From Didemnitutus sp047777955 (GTDB taxonomy: Bacteria > Verrucomicrobiota > Verrucomicrobiia > Opitutales > Opitutaceae): DNA of 64,000 nucleotides. Under the pieces are notes generated by a model. That model saw nothing but the letters and a program-made list of their open reading frames with translations. It was not told the DNA's origin and searched no databases. Positions within the stretch are counted from its first letter, which is position 1. Every line of letters starts with the position of its first letter. The position numbers and the translations under genes were made by a program. Positions 28,038 to 36,164 of the stretch are shown one piece after another. The stretch is from positions 4,154,001 through 4,218,000 of the forward strand of contig NZ_CP180537.1 of NCBI RefSeq assembly GCF_047777955.1. The letters run 5' to 3'.

Positions 28038-29557
28038 GGCTTCCAGGCCATGGCCCAGGTCTCGGTGACGACCTTGTCGCCGAGCTTGAGGCGGGCGCGC
28101 AGTTCGGTGAGCGGGGCTCCGGGCGCGGCGGAGAAGGCCATCACGAGCCGCCACGAGCCGTCCTGCTCGTTGCGGACCACGTGCACGTGCTCGAGCTTGG
28201 CCGGGCCGGCGGTGACGATCTCGGGGAACAGCTCGGCGTTGGCCGGCACGAGGTCGGTCGTGAGGCCGTTGAAATCGACGACGTAGCGCGTGCGGTTGTC
28301 GGCGCCGTCGTGGATGGTCTGGCGGGTGGAGCGCACCCAGCCCGGCGCGCCGCCGAAGGTGGCGGCGTTGGTCCAGTGCAGGCGCCAGGCGAGTTCGAGG
28401 GGCTTGCCCGGGGCGACCGGCTGGTCGGGCGTGAAGAAGGCGACGATGTTGTCGTTGAACTCGTTGCCGGCGGGCAGCTCGACGAGGCGGACCTTGCCGG
28501 CCGGCCACGGGCCGACGGTCTCGACCCAGACGCTCGGCCGCTGGTGATAAAAGGCCTCGAGGTCCTCGTAGCTGCGGAAATCGCGGTCGCGCTGGAGCAG
28601 GCCGAAGCCCGCGAGCGCCGGCGCGGTGAAGTCGCTGCGCTGGAGCCCGGCGGGGTTGGTCAGCGGGCGCCAGAGGCGCTCGCCGCTGCTGGGCGCGACC
28701 AGCAGGCCGTCGGAGTCGTGCACCTCGGGACGGAAATCGCCGTAGTGGTGCGGCGAGGCCTCGCCATACCAGAACATGCTCGTGAGCGGCGCGAAGCCCG
28801 GCAGGTCGACGCCGGTGCGGAAGAAGAGCGTGGCCTTCACGTCGATGACGGTCTCGGCGCCCGGGGTGATGACGAAGCTGTAGGCGCCGCACACGCTCTT
28901 GCTGTCGAGGAGCGCGTGGACGGTGAGCGATTTCGCGCCCGCCTCGGGCTTGCCGAGCCAGAACTCGATGAAGGCCGGGAACTCCTCCGCGGCGGGGCCG
29001 CCGGCGTTGAGGGCGAGGCCGCGCGCGGAGATGCCGTAGCGCTGCTCCTTGGCGAGGGCGCGGAAGTAGCTCGCGCCGAGGAAGGAGATGATCTCGTCCC
29101 ACTTGCCCGGCTGGTTGATCTCGTTGATCACGCGGAACCCCGCGTAGTTCAGCCCGCGCTTGGCCCAGAACGACGGCTTCAGCTCCTGGTAGTCGAAGAA
29201 TTTCTGCGTGAACGGAATCGGCTGCGTGTGCGTCGCGGTGAACTCGTGGATCTCGAGCGTCTGGTTGAAAAGGTAGCCGGGGTGAAAGAACTGGACCTGG
29301 AAGGGGAGATTCTCCGCGCGCCAGAGGGAATTCTCCGGGATGAAGCGGATGCGGCGATACTGGTCGTAGCCGAGCTTGCGGAAGAACGGGCTCACCTGCT
29401 CGCGCGGCGGCTCGTAGGGCTCGGTCGCGATTTCCGCCGCGAGCTGCTTCACGTAATCGTGATCGACCGTGACGCGCTCCACGCCGGCCGCGACCAGGCC
29501 GGCGGGCGTGAACCACAGAAGCGCCGCACAGGCGGCGGTGAGACGGTGAAAATTCAT
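28034..29557 (-). CDS. opgG: Glucan biosynthesis protein G, periplasmic
   Basis: A 507-residue exported protein (signal MNFHRLTAACAALLWFTPAGLVAA) required for osmoregulated periplasmic glucan synthesis or branching. It shows the OpgG/MdoG pattern: YDQYRRIRFIPENSLWRAE, FQVQFFHPGYLF, FLGASYFRALAKEQRYGISA, ALLDSKSVCGAYSFVITPG, APLTSMFWYGE, and RPEVHDSDGLLVAP. The C-terminal Ig-like domain ends TETWAMAWKP. ATG 29557 is chosen over TTG 29566. First gene of the opg operon. Confidence 0.93.
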   Translation of the reverse strand: MNFHRLTAACAALLWFTPAGLVAAGVERVTVDHDYVKQLAAEIATEPYEPPREQVSPFFRKLGYDQYRRIRFIPENSLWRAENLPFQVQFFHPGYLFNQTLEIHEFTATHTQPIPFTQKFFDYQELKPSFWAKRGLNYAGFRVINEINQPGKWDEIISFLGASYFRALAKEQRYGISARGLALNAGGPAAEEFPAFIEFWLGKPEAGAKSLTVHALLDSKSVCGAYSFVITPGAETVIDVKATLFFRTGVDLPGFAPLTSMFWYGEASPHHYGDFRPEVHDSDGLLVAPSSGERLWRPLTNPAGLQRSDFTAPALAGFGLLQRDRDFRSYEDLEAFYHQRPSVWVETVGPWPAGKVRLVELPAGNEFNDNIVAFFTPDQPVAPGKPLELAWRLHWTNAATFGGAPGWVRSTRQTIHDGADNRTRYVVDFNGLTTDLVPANAELFPEIVTAGPAKLEHVHVVRNEQDGSWRLVMAFSAAPGAPLTELRARLKLGDKVVTETWAMAWKP

Positions 29558-29700
29558 TCTAGTCAACGTGCTAACCCCACCGGACTCGGACGACCACTCA
29601 ATTTCAGCCGATGTCGTGCCACACTGGGCAGGGTGGCCGGGCCAACCCGGCAGCGGACGGCCAAGCCGAGAGCGATTAATCCCTGATTGAAGAGCACTTG

Positions 29701-29755
29701 GTCATCACGACAGCCGGATTCCTCCCAAGTGCCGCTACTGGGAGCTAGTGATGAC
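29701..29755. promoter_or_regulatory. Two-level stem-loop in the opgG/fur divergent region
   Basis: An outer perfect 8-base-pair stem GTCATCAC (29701-29708) / GTGATGAC (29748-29755) encloses an inner perfect stem CTCCCA (29722-29727) / TGGGAG (29739-29744). The structure could fold on either strand: leader of opgG (minus) or of the Fur-family gene (plus). It does not match a riboswitch class I know. A further hairpin CCGGG-CCAA-CCCGG lies near 29634-29651. Confidence 0.55.
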
Positions 29756-29764
29756 ACAGCTTGT

Positions 29765-29790
29765 TTAGAACTATTCTAATTCTCACTTGA
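29765..29790. promoter_or_regulatory. Candidate Fur-family operator upstream of the fur-suf cluster
   Basis: A 15-base palindrome TTAGAA-CTA-TTCTAA (29765-29779) sits 50 bases before the regulator ATG, with the AT-rich, PerR/Fur-box-like size and symmetry. It is directly followed by TTCTCACTTGA. The 10-mer TCTCACTTGA recurs in the operator-like region before the catecholate receptor gene at 56206-56214. Autoregulation is inferred. Confidence 0.5.
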
Positions 29791-29828
29791 AACTCAGTCC
29801 CAACCGCATTGCGTTCACCCTCCCTGCA

Positions 29829-30281
29829 ATGGAAACCACGCCTTTCACTCCCGACGCGCTGGTGAAGCGCCTGACCGACTCCGGTCTGCGGCCCACGCCG
29901 CAGCGCGAAGTCGTGTTCAAGGTCATCGTCGAAAAACGCGACCACCCGACGGCGGACGAGATCTTCGCCCGCGTGAAGTCGCAGATGCCGACCATCTCGC
30001 TCGCCACGGTCTACAACTGCCTGGAGACGCTCGTGCAGTGCGGTCTGGTGCGCCAGGTGAACTTCGAGCGCGCGCCGACGCGCTACTGCCCGAATCTCTG
30101 CCAGCACGCGCACTTCCACGACGAGACCACCGGCGAAGTGCACGACATCGACCTGCCCGCCGACGTGATCGCGCGCCTGCGCGCCTTGCTGCCGGCGGGT
30201 TTCGACGCCTCCGACATCGAACTGAGCTTCCGCGGCCAAGCCGCCCCCGGCGCCGTCCCCGTTTCCCACGGCACAAACTGA
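29829..30281 (+). CDS. Fur/PerR-family transcriptional regulator heading the suf cluster
   Basis: A 150-residue metal-responsive repressor. The winged-helix part reads GLRPTPQREVVFKVIVEK, HPTADEIFARVKSQMPTISL and ATVYNCLETLVQCGLVRQV, classic for the family. The dimerisation part has ARYCPNLC-like CPNLCQHAHFHDETTGEVHDID, with sensor-site His residues, but the structural CxxC pairs of Fur and PerR are absent. ATG 29829 is preferred to TTG 29787. It lies 57 bases before sufC on the same strand, so regulation of Fe-S assembly by iron, Fe-S status or peroxide is likely. Confidence 0.85.
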   Translation: METTPFTPDALVKRLTDSGLRPTPQREVVFKVIVEKRDHPTADEIFARVKSQMPTISLATVYNCLETLVQCGLVRQVNFERAPTRYCPNLCQHAHFHDETTGEVHDIDLPADVIARLRALLPAGFDASDIELSFRGQAAPGAVPVSHGTN

Positions 30282-30338
30282 TTTCTTTCCGCCTCTCCCA
30301 ACTCTCATCCCTCAACTCCCAACTTTCCGCATCCGGAC

Positions 30339-31094
30339 ATGAGCCAACTCGAAATCAAAGACCTCCACGTCAACATCGGCGACAAGCCCATCGTCAAGGG
30401 CCTCAGCCTGACGATCAAGCAGGGCGAAGTGCACGCCATCATGGGCCCCAACGGCACCGGCAAGAGCACGCTCTCCAAGGCCATCGCCGGCCACCCCGAT
30501 TACACCATCACCAGCGGTGACGTGCTGATGGACGGCCAGTCGATCCTCTCGATGGAAGTCGACGAGCGCGCCCGCGCCGGTCTCTTCCTCGCCTTCCAAT
30601 ACCCGAGCGAGATCCCCGGCGTCTCCATCGCCAACTTCCTCCGCGCCGCCGTGCAGGCCCGCATGGCCGAGGGCGAGGAGCTCGACGCCACCGCTTACTA
30701 CAAGCGCCTCTACTCGAAGATGGACATGCTGAAGATCGACCGGAAGTTCACCTCCCGCTCGGTCAACGAGGGCTTCTCCGGCGGCGAGAAGAAACGCTGC
30801 GAGATCCTCCAGATGGCGATGCTCGAACCCAAGTTCTCCGTCATGGACGAGACCGACTCCGGCCTCGACATCGACGCCCTCCGCATCGTCTCCGAAGGCG
30901 TCAACGCCCTCCGCGGCGCCACCCTCGGCATCCTCCTCATCACCCACTACCAGCGCCTCCTGAACTACATCGTGCCCGACTACGTGCACGTCATGTATGA
31001 CGGCCGCATCGTGAAGAGCGGCGACAAGACCCTCGCCCTCGAACTCGAAGCCAAGGGCTACGACTGGGTGAAGAAGGAACTCGTCAAGGCCTGA
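30339..31094 (+). CDS. sufC: SufC, Fe-S assembly ATPase
   Basis: A 251-residue cytoplasmic ABC ATPase of the SUF scaffold. Walker A GPNGTGKSTL, signature FSGGEKKRCEIL, Walker B FSVMDETDSGLDIDAL and the H-loop ITHYQRLL are all present, with the SufC-specific SVNEGFSGGEKKR. It binds SufB and SufD and drives cluster assembly. The gene is intact and starts the sufCBD order. Confidence 0.96.
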   Translation: MSQLEIKDLHVNIGDKPIVKGLSLTIKQGEVHAIMGPNGTGKSTLSKAIAGHPDYTITSGDVLMDGQSILSMEVDERARAGLFLAFQYPSEIPGVSIANFLRAAVQARMAEGEELDATAYYKRLYSKMDMLKIDRKFTSRSVNEGFSGGEKKRCEILQMAMLEPKFSVMDETDSGLDIDALRIVSEGVNALRGATLGILLITHYQRLLNYIVPDYVHVMYDGRIVKSGDKTLALELEAKGYDWVKKELVKA

Positions 31095-31102
31095 CTCGGC
31101 AG

Positions 31103-31123
31103 GGCGCACCGTCCCGGTGCGCC
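31103..31123 (+). promoter_or_regulatory. Hairpin in the sufC-sufB spacer
   Basis: A perfect 9-base-pair stem GGCGCACCG / CGGTGCGCC with a 3-base loop begins 9 bases after the sufC stop. It lacks a T-run, so it is more likely an mRNA-stabilising or attenuating structure than a terminator. A pyrimidine tract CTCAACTCTCAACTTTCC follows (31132-31149) and resembles one before sufC (about 30302-30330). Confidence 0.55.
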
Positions 31124-31169
31124 GCCACTCTCCACTCTCCGCGCTCAACTCTCAACTTTCCCCCACTCC

Positions 31170-32612
31170 ATGAAACCTCCGAGTGAAACCGACGCCGTCG
31201 ACGTCCCGATCGAGAATCCCGTCGCCGGCATCGACCAGTCCGTCGGCGACTTCAAATACGACGTGAACTACGAGTTCGACGCCGGCACCGGCCTCACCGA
31301 GCAGACCGTCCGCTACATCTCCTCGGTGAAGAAGGAAGCCGACTGGCTCCTCGAGTTCCGCCTCAAGGCCCTCAAGACCTTCCTCGAAAAACCCCTGCCC
31401 ACGCACTGGGCGACGAAGGATCTCGAGAACATCAATTTCGACAAGATCCGCTATTACCTCGCGCAAGGCCAGAAACCGAAGCGCACCTGGGACGAGGTCC
31501 CCGAGGACATCAAGAAGACCTTCGAGCGCCTCGGCATCCCCGAGCAGGAGCGCAAGTTCCTCGCCGGTGTCGAAGCGCAATTCGACTCCGAGGCGGCCTA
31601 CTCCAACATCAAGGAAGCCGTCGCGAAGCAGGGCGTCATCTTCGTCAACTCCACCGAAGGCCTGCGCGAGCACCCCGAGCTGTTCCGCAAGTTCTTCGGC
31701 AAGGTCATCCCGACCGGCGACAACAAGTTCTCCGCCCTCAACAGCGCCGTGTTCTCCGGCGGCTCGTTCATCTACGTCCCGCCGGGCGTGAAGGTCTCGC
31801 ACCCGCTCCAGGCCTACTTCCGCATCAACGCGGAAAACTTCGGCCAATTCGAGCGCACCCTCATCATCGCCGACGAGGGCTCCGAGGTCGTCTACATGGA
31901 AGGCTGCACCGCGCCGAAGTTCTCCACTTCCACGCTGCACAGCGCGGTGGTCGAGCTCGTCGCGCTCAAGGGCGCCAAGATCCAGTATATCACCGTCCAG
32001 AACTGGGCACCCAACGTCTACAACCTCGTCACCAAGCGCGGCCTCGCGATGGAAAACGCCGAGATCAAGTGGATCGACTGCAACATCGGCAGCCGCCTCA
32101 CCATGAAATATCCCGGCGTCGTCCTGAAGGGCGAAGGCGCCCGCGGCGAAGTCATCTCGATCGCCCTCGCCAACGACGGCCAGCACCAGGACACCGGCGC
32201 GAAGATGATCCACGCCGCCAACAACACGACGTCCAACGTCATCTCCAAGTCCATCTCGGTCGGCCAGGGCCGCGCGACTTACCGCGGCCAGGTGCACATC
32301 CCGAAGAACCTCAAGGGCTGCAAGAACAACACCGAGTGCGACGCGTTGCTGATCAACACCAACAGCCGCACCGACACCTATCCCGCCATCACCGTCCGCG
32401 GCGACAAGAACGCCACGCAGCACGAGGCGAGCGTGTCCAAGGTTTCCGAGGACATGATCTTCTACATGCAGCAGCGCGGCCTCACCGAGGCGCAGGCGAT
32501 GAGCCTCGCCGTGAACGGCTTCATCAACGACCTCGCGCGCCAGTTCCCGATGGAATACTCCGTCGAGCTGAAACGCCTCATCGACCTCGAAATGGAAGGC
32601 TCCGTCGGCTGA
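31170..32612 (+). CDS. sufB: SufB, Fe-S scaffold protein
   Basis: A 480-residue scaffold subunit on which Fe-S clusters are built within SufBC2D. Characteristic blocks: IRYYLAQGQKPKRTWDEVPE, SGGSFIYVPPGVKVSHPLQA, SEVVYMEGCTAPKFST, HAANNTTSNVISKSIS, RGQVHIPKNLKGCKNNTECD and GFINDLARQFPMEYSVEL. The invariant Cys region is present. The gene is intact and of normal length. Confidence 0.96.
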   Translation: MKPPSETDAVDVPIENPVAGIDQSVGDFKYDVNYEFDAGTGLTEQTVRYISSVKKEADWLLEFRLKALKTFLEKPLPTHWATKDLENINFDKIRYYLAQGQKPKRTWDEVPEDIKKTFERLGIPEQERKFLAGVEAQFDSEAAYSNIKEAVAKQGVIFVNSTEGLREHPELFRKFFGKVIPTGDNKFSALNSAVFSGGSFIYVPPGVKVSHPLQAYFRINAENFGQFERTLIIADEGSEVVYMEGCTAPKFSTSTLHSAVVELVALKGAKIQYITVQNWAPNVYNLVTKRGLAMENAEIKWIDCNIGSRLTMKYPGVVLKGEGARGEVISIALANDGQHQDTGAKMIHAANNTTSNVISKSISVGQGRATYRGQVHIPKNLKGCKNNTECDALLINTNSRTDTYPAITVRGDKNATQHEASVSKVSEDMIFYMQQRGLTEAQAMSLAVNGFINDLARQFPMEYSVELKRLIDLEMEGSVG

Positions 32613-32616
32613 GCCA

Positions 32617-32700
32617 TTAAACGCCAAGGCGCAAAGATGCTAAGAACTCTCTCAAGAGCCTTCTCTGTCCGTCGCGCCTTCGCCTCTTCGCGTTAAATAA
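32617..32700. repeat. Imperfect inverted repeat filling the sufB-sufD spacer
   Basis: Left arm TTAAACGCCAAGGCGCAAAG (32617-32636); the right side (about 32673-32696) read in reverse complement gives a similar TTTAACGC..AAG..GGCG pattern. CGCAAAG/CGCCAAGG phrases like this are common dispersed intergenic repeats in Verrucomicrobiota and Planctomycetota genomes. It occupies nearly the whole spacer and is AT-richer than its surroundings. Confidence 0.55.
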
Positions 32701-32702
32701 AG

Positions 32703-34028
32703 ATGTCCTCTTCCCTTTCTCCTACCGCTTCCGCCGTCGTCGGCGCCTTCACCCGCGAAGCCTTCGCCGCGCACCTCGCGCGCGTGAAGCACCTGCCCGC
32801 GTGGTGGCTCGACCGCAAAAAAGCTGCCTACGAGCGCTTCGCCGCGCTGCCGATGCCCAAGCGCACCGACGAGGGCTGGCGCTTCTCCAACTACGGCGGC
32901 CTCACGCTCGACGGCTTCGCGCTGCCCGAGCCCGTGAAGCTCGCCGACGTGCATCACACGTCCGTCGGCATCGCCGGCGCCGGCACCCTCGCCCTCGCCA
33001 ACCACCGCGTCGTCCTCCACGAGCCCGTCGCCGCCGGCCTCGCCCAGCAGGGCGTGATCTTCGAGTCGCTGCAGAACGCCCTGCTCAAGCACGGCGAACT
33101 CGTCCGCGCGCACCTGCTCACGCAGCCCTCCAAGCTCGGCTCCGAGAAATTCGCCGCCCTGCACGAGGCCTTCCTCGAGGACGGCGCCTTCATCCACGTG
33201 CCGAAGAACACCGAGGTCGCCATCCCCTTCGCCGTCTTCCATTACGCCGCGCACGCCGGCACCGCGCTCTTCCCGCACACGCTCGTCGTCGCCGAGGAGA
33301 ACGCGAAGGTCACCGTCGCCGACTTCTTCCGCTCGTCGAACGCCGGCGAGCGCCAGTTCGTCTGCGGCGGCAACGACCTCTTCGCCGGCCACGGCGCGCA
33401 GATCACCTACGTCGCTATGCAGGACTGGAGCCGCGAGGCGCTCTCGCTTCAGTTCAACGCCACCGTCGCCCGCCGCGACGCGCGCGTCCTCTCCCTCAAT
33501 CTCCACGCCGGTGCGCGCCAGGCGCGGCACGAGAGCTTCTCTCAGTTGCAGGCGCCCGGCGCGCACTCGGAGATGCTGGCTCTCACCATCGCGCACGGCA
33601 CCCAGGAGTTCGACCAGCGCACACTTCAGATCCACCAGGCGCCCAACACCTCCTCGAACCTGCTCTACAAGAACGCGCTCCTCGACCAGGCGAAGACCAT
33701 CTTCTCCGGCCTCATCGTCGTCGATCCCGACGCCCAGAAGACCGACGCCTACCAGTCGAACCGCAACCTCATGCTCTCCGACGACGCCGAGGCGCACTCG
33801 CTGCCCGGCCTCGAGATCCAGGCCAACGACGTCCGCTGCACGCACGGCGCCACGTCCGCCCGCATCCCCGCCGAGCAGGAGTTCTACCTCCAGTCCCGCG
33901 GCATCCGGAAGGCCCAGGCCGACGAGCTCCTCGTGTTCGGTTTCTTCGAGGAAGTCCTCGGCAAGATCGAGAACGAGCAGCTTCACGACAAACTCGGCGA
34001 AATCATCCGCGCCAAATTCAAGGAGTGA
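32703..34028 (+). CDS. sufD: SufD, Fe-S scaffold partner
   Basis: A 441-residue SufB paralogue. It has AFIHVPKNTEVAIPFAVFHY, HTLVVAEENAKVTVADFF, AGHGAQITYVAMQDWS, APNTSSNLLYKNALLDQAKTIF, GLIVVDPDAQKTDAYQSNRNL and RCTHGATSARIPAEQEFYLQSRG. The last block carries the conserved His of the SufB-SufD interface. The N-terminal helix-rich region begins after ATG 32703. Intact. Confidence 0.95.
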   Translation: MSSSLSPTASAVVGAFTREAFAAHLARVKHLPAWWLDRKKAAYERFAALPMPKRTDEGWRFSNYGGLTLDGFALPEPVKLADVHHTSVGIAGAGTLALANHRVVLHEPVAAGLAQQGVIFESLQNALLKHGELVRAHLLTQPSKLGSEKFAALHEAFLEDGAFIHVPKNTEVAIPFAVFHYAAHAGTALFPHTLVVAEENAKVTVADFFRSSNAGERQFVCGGNDLFAGHGAQITYVAMQDWSREALSLQFNATVARRDARVLSLNLHAGARQARHESFSQLQAPGAHSEMLALTIAHGTQEFDQRTLQIHQAPNTSSNLLYKNALLDQAKTIFSGLIVVDPDAQKTDAYQSNRNLMLSDDAEAHSLPGLEIQANDVRCTHGATSARIPAEQEFYLQSRGIRKAQADELLVFGFFEEVLGKIENEQLHDKLGEIIRAKFKE

Positions 34029-34034
34029 TTTATG

Positions 34035-34132
34035 CCCACGGAATACACGGAACACACTGAACCCAACCCTTCCGTGTATTCCGTGTGTTCCGTGGGCCAA
34101 AATTAGTGTTCATCAGTGTCCATTAGTGGTTC
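34035..34132. repeat. CACGGAA-type palindromic intergenic repeat between sufD and sufT
   Basis: Two 27-base arms, 34035-34061 and 34070-34096, are inverted copies with 24 of 27 matches, built from a CACGGAA-x-A unit. A second phrase follows at 34103-34132 with repeated AGTGTTCATC/AGTGTCCATT units. Both look like well-known dispersed intergenic elements of Verrucomicrobiota and Planctomycetota. The large hairpin would form in the sufD-sufT transcript. Confidence 0.75.
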
Positions 34133-34139
34133 CCACCTC

Positions 34140-34685
34140 ATGACCAACCGCGAACGCACCCTCTCCCGCGACGTCGTCGCGCACCAGATCCCGTCCGGCG
34201 ACAAGCAGACCCTGCCCGCCGGCGAGACCGTCCTCATCCACCAGGTTCTCGGCGGCAGCTACACGGTGCAGACCGGCTACGGCCTCTTCCGCATCAACGG
34301 CGCCGATGCCGACGCCTTGGGCGAGCAAGTCAAAGCCGCCAGCGTCGCCACCGCCGCCTCCGCCGACGGCGCGCCCGACTCCGAGGCGATCTGGCAGCAG
34401 CTCCGCCAGGTCTACGACCCGGAGATCCCGGTCAACATCGTCGACCTCGGCCTCATCTACTCGATGGAGGTCTCGAAACAGGACGACGGCGGCCACCGCG
34501 TCGACGTGCAGATGACGCTCACCGCGCCCGGCTGCGGCATGGGCCCGGTCATCGCCGAGGACGCCAAGAGCAAGATTCTCCTCGTCCCCGGCGTCGCCGC
34601 CGCCGACGTCCGCATCACCTGGGAGCCGCCCTGGAACCAGAGCATGATCTCCGAGGAGGGGAAGATGAAGCTCGGCCTCATCTGA
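34140..34685 (+). CDS. sufT: SufT, MIP18/DUF59-family Fe-S assembly protein
   Basis: A 181-residue protein of the SufT type. The N-terminal part PSGDKQTLPAGETVLIHQVLGGSYTVQ is specific to SufT, and the DUF59 domain has IWQQLRQVYDPEIPVNIVDL, then LTAPGCGMGPVIAEDAK with the conserved Cys. SufT proteins aid Fe-S maturation. ATG 34140 is chosen; an upstream in-frame start would lie in the repeat. Last gene of the cluster, followed by a strong terminator. No sufS, sufE or sufU is in the window. Confidence 0.93.
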   Translation: MTNRERTLSRDVVAHQIPSGDKQTLPAGETVLIHQVLGGSYTVQTGYGLFRINGADADALGEQVKAASVATAASADGAPDSEAIWQQLRQVYDPEIPVNIVDLGLIYSMEVSKQDDGGHRVDVQMTLTAPGCGMGPVIAEDAKSKILLVPGVAAADVRITWEPPWNQSMISEEGKMKLGLI

Positions 34686-34711
34686 GCCTCCCGCTCCCCG
34701 CCATCCACCCG

Positions 34712-34745
34712 ACGCGTCCGGACGATCCGGACGCGTTTTTGTTTT
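34712..34745 (+). terminator. Rho-independent terminator of the suf cluster
   Basis: Perfect 11-base-pair stem ACGCGTCCGGA / TCCGGACGCGT (34712-34722 with 34726-34736), 3-base loop, then TTTTTGTTTT to 34745. It lies 27 bases after the sufT stop. Confidence 0.93.
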
Positions 34746-34776
34746 CACCTGCGCGCGGCCGCCCAAGTCTGCGGGC

Positions 34777-36152
34777 ATGCGCCGATACCCCCGTCTGCTG
34801 CTGCTCGCGCTCGCCGGATGCACCCTGACCGCCGCCGTCGCCGCGACGCGTCGGCCCAACATCGTCCTGATCCTCGCTGACGACCTCGGCTACGGCGACC
34901 TCGGCTGCTACGGCCAGACGCAAATCCCGACGCCCCACATCGACCGCCTCGCCCGCGAGGGGATGCGCTTCACCCAGTTCTACGCAGGCGCGCCCGTGTG
35001 CGCCCCCTCCCGCAACGTGCTCATGACCGGCCAGCACACCGGCCACACGCAGATCCGCGGCAACGCCAAGGTCGATCTCCGCCCCGAGGACATCACCCTC
35101 GCCCAGGTGCTGAAGTCCGCCGGCTATTTCACCGCCCTCTACGGCAAGTGGGGACTGGGAAGTGAGAACAGCGCCGCGCCCCCGCGGAAAAAAGGCTTCG
35201 ACGCCTTCTTCGGCTACCTCGACCAGACGCACGCGCACAATTACTACCCGAGCTTCCTCGTGCGCGACGAGCAACGCGTCCCGCTGCGCAACGTGGTGCC
35301 CCAGGAGGGACGCTACGGCCAGGGCGTCGCCGCCACCCGCCTGGACTACAGCCATGACCTGATCGCCGACGCGGCGCTGACCACGCTCGCCCGCCAGACC
35401 TCCGCCCGGCCGTTTTTCCTCTATCTCGCGTTCACGCTGCCCCACGCCAACAACGAGAAGTCGCCCGACGGCATGGAGGTCCCGGACCTCGGCGCGTTCG
35501 CCCGGACCGCCTGGCCCGGCCCGGAAAAGGGCTTCGCCGCCATGGTCGCGCGGCTCGATCGCGACGTCGGCCGCGTGCTCAGCCAGCTGAAGGCCGCCGG
35601 CCTCGATGACAACACCATCGTCATCCTCACCTCGGATAACGGTCCGCATCGCGAAGGCGGCCATGACGCCGACTTCTTCAACTCGCGGGGCTCCCTCCGC
35701 GGCTACAAACGCGACCTCTACGAGGGCGGGATCCGCGTGCCCTTCGTCGTGCGCTGGCCCGGCCACATCGGCGCCGGGCAATCCAGCGACTTCGTCGGCT
35801 ACCTGGGCGACGTGATGGCGACGCTGGCCGAACTGGCCGGCGCGTCACCGCCGGCGCACCTCGACAGCCTCAGCTTCGCCCCCACCCTGCTCGGCCGCGC
35901 CGCGGCGCAACCGCCGCACGAGTTTCTCTACTGGGAGTTCTACGAGGGGCGCTCCGCCCAGGCCGTTCGCTTCGGCGACTGGAAAGCCGTGCGCAGCCCC
36001 TGGGCACCGGCCCCATCGAGCTCTACGACCTCGCCACTGACCGCGCGGAGGAGAAGGACGTCGCCGCCGCCCATCCCGCCGAGGTGGAGCGCGCCCGCGC
36101 CTGGCTGGACCAAGCCCACCAGCCCTCCGCGCTCTGGCCCGCGCCGCGGTGA
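34777..36152 (+). CDS. Type I sulfatase, exported (frameshifted near end)
   Basis: About 458 residues after correction. Signal peptide MRRYPRLLLLALAGCTLTAAVAA, then the sulfatase core RPNIVLILADDLGYGDLGCYG (metal Asp pair). The formylglycine motif CAPSR has its modifiable Cys at residue 75, followed by HTGHTQIRGN. ILTSDNGPHREGG supplies further metal ligands and YGKWGLGS the Lys. It belongs to the arylsulfatase A-like S1 group. The frame is lost in the C-run 35997-36000; one more C gives SPLGTGPIELYDLATDRAEE to the TGA at 36150. Typical of Verrucomicrobiota degrading sulfated glycans. No anSME maturase gene is in the window. Confidence 0.9.
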
Positions 36153-36164
36153 GAAAATCCGCCG

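Noticed and set aside
25236..28286. 1016-codon frame antisense to opgH and opgG
   Set aside because: Shadow of well-conserved genes; Arg/Glu/Ala-rich low-complexity translation.
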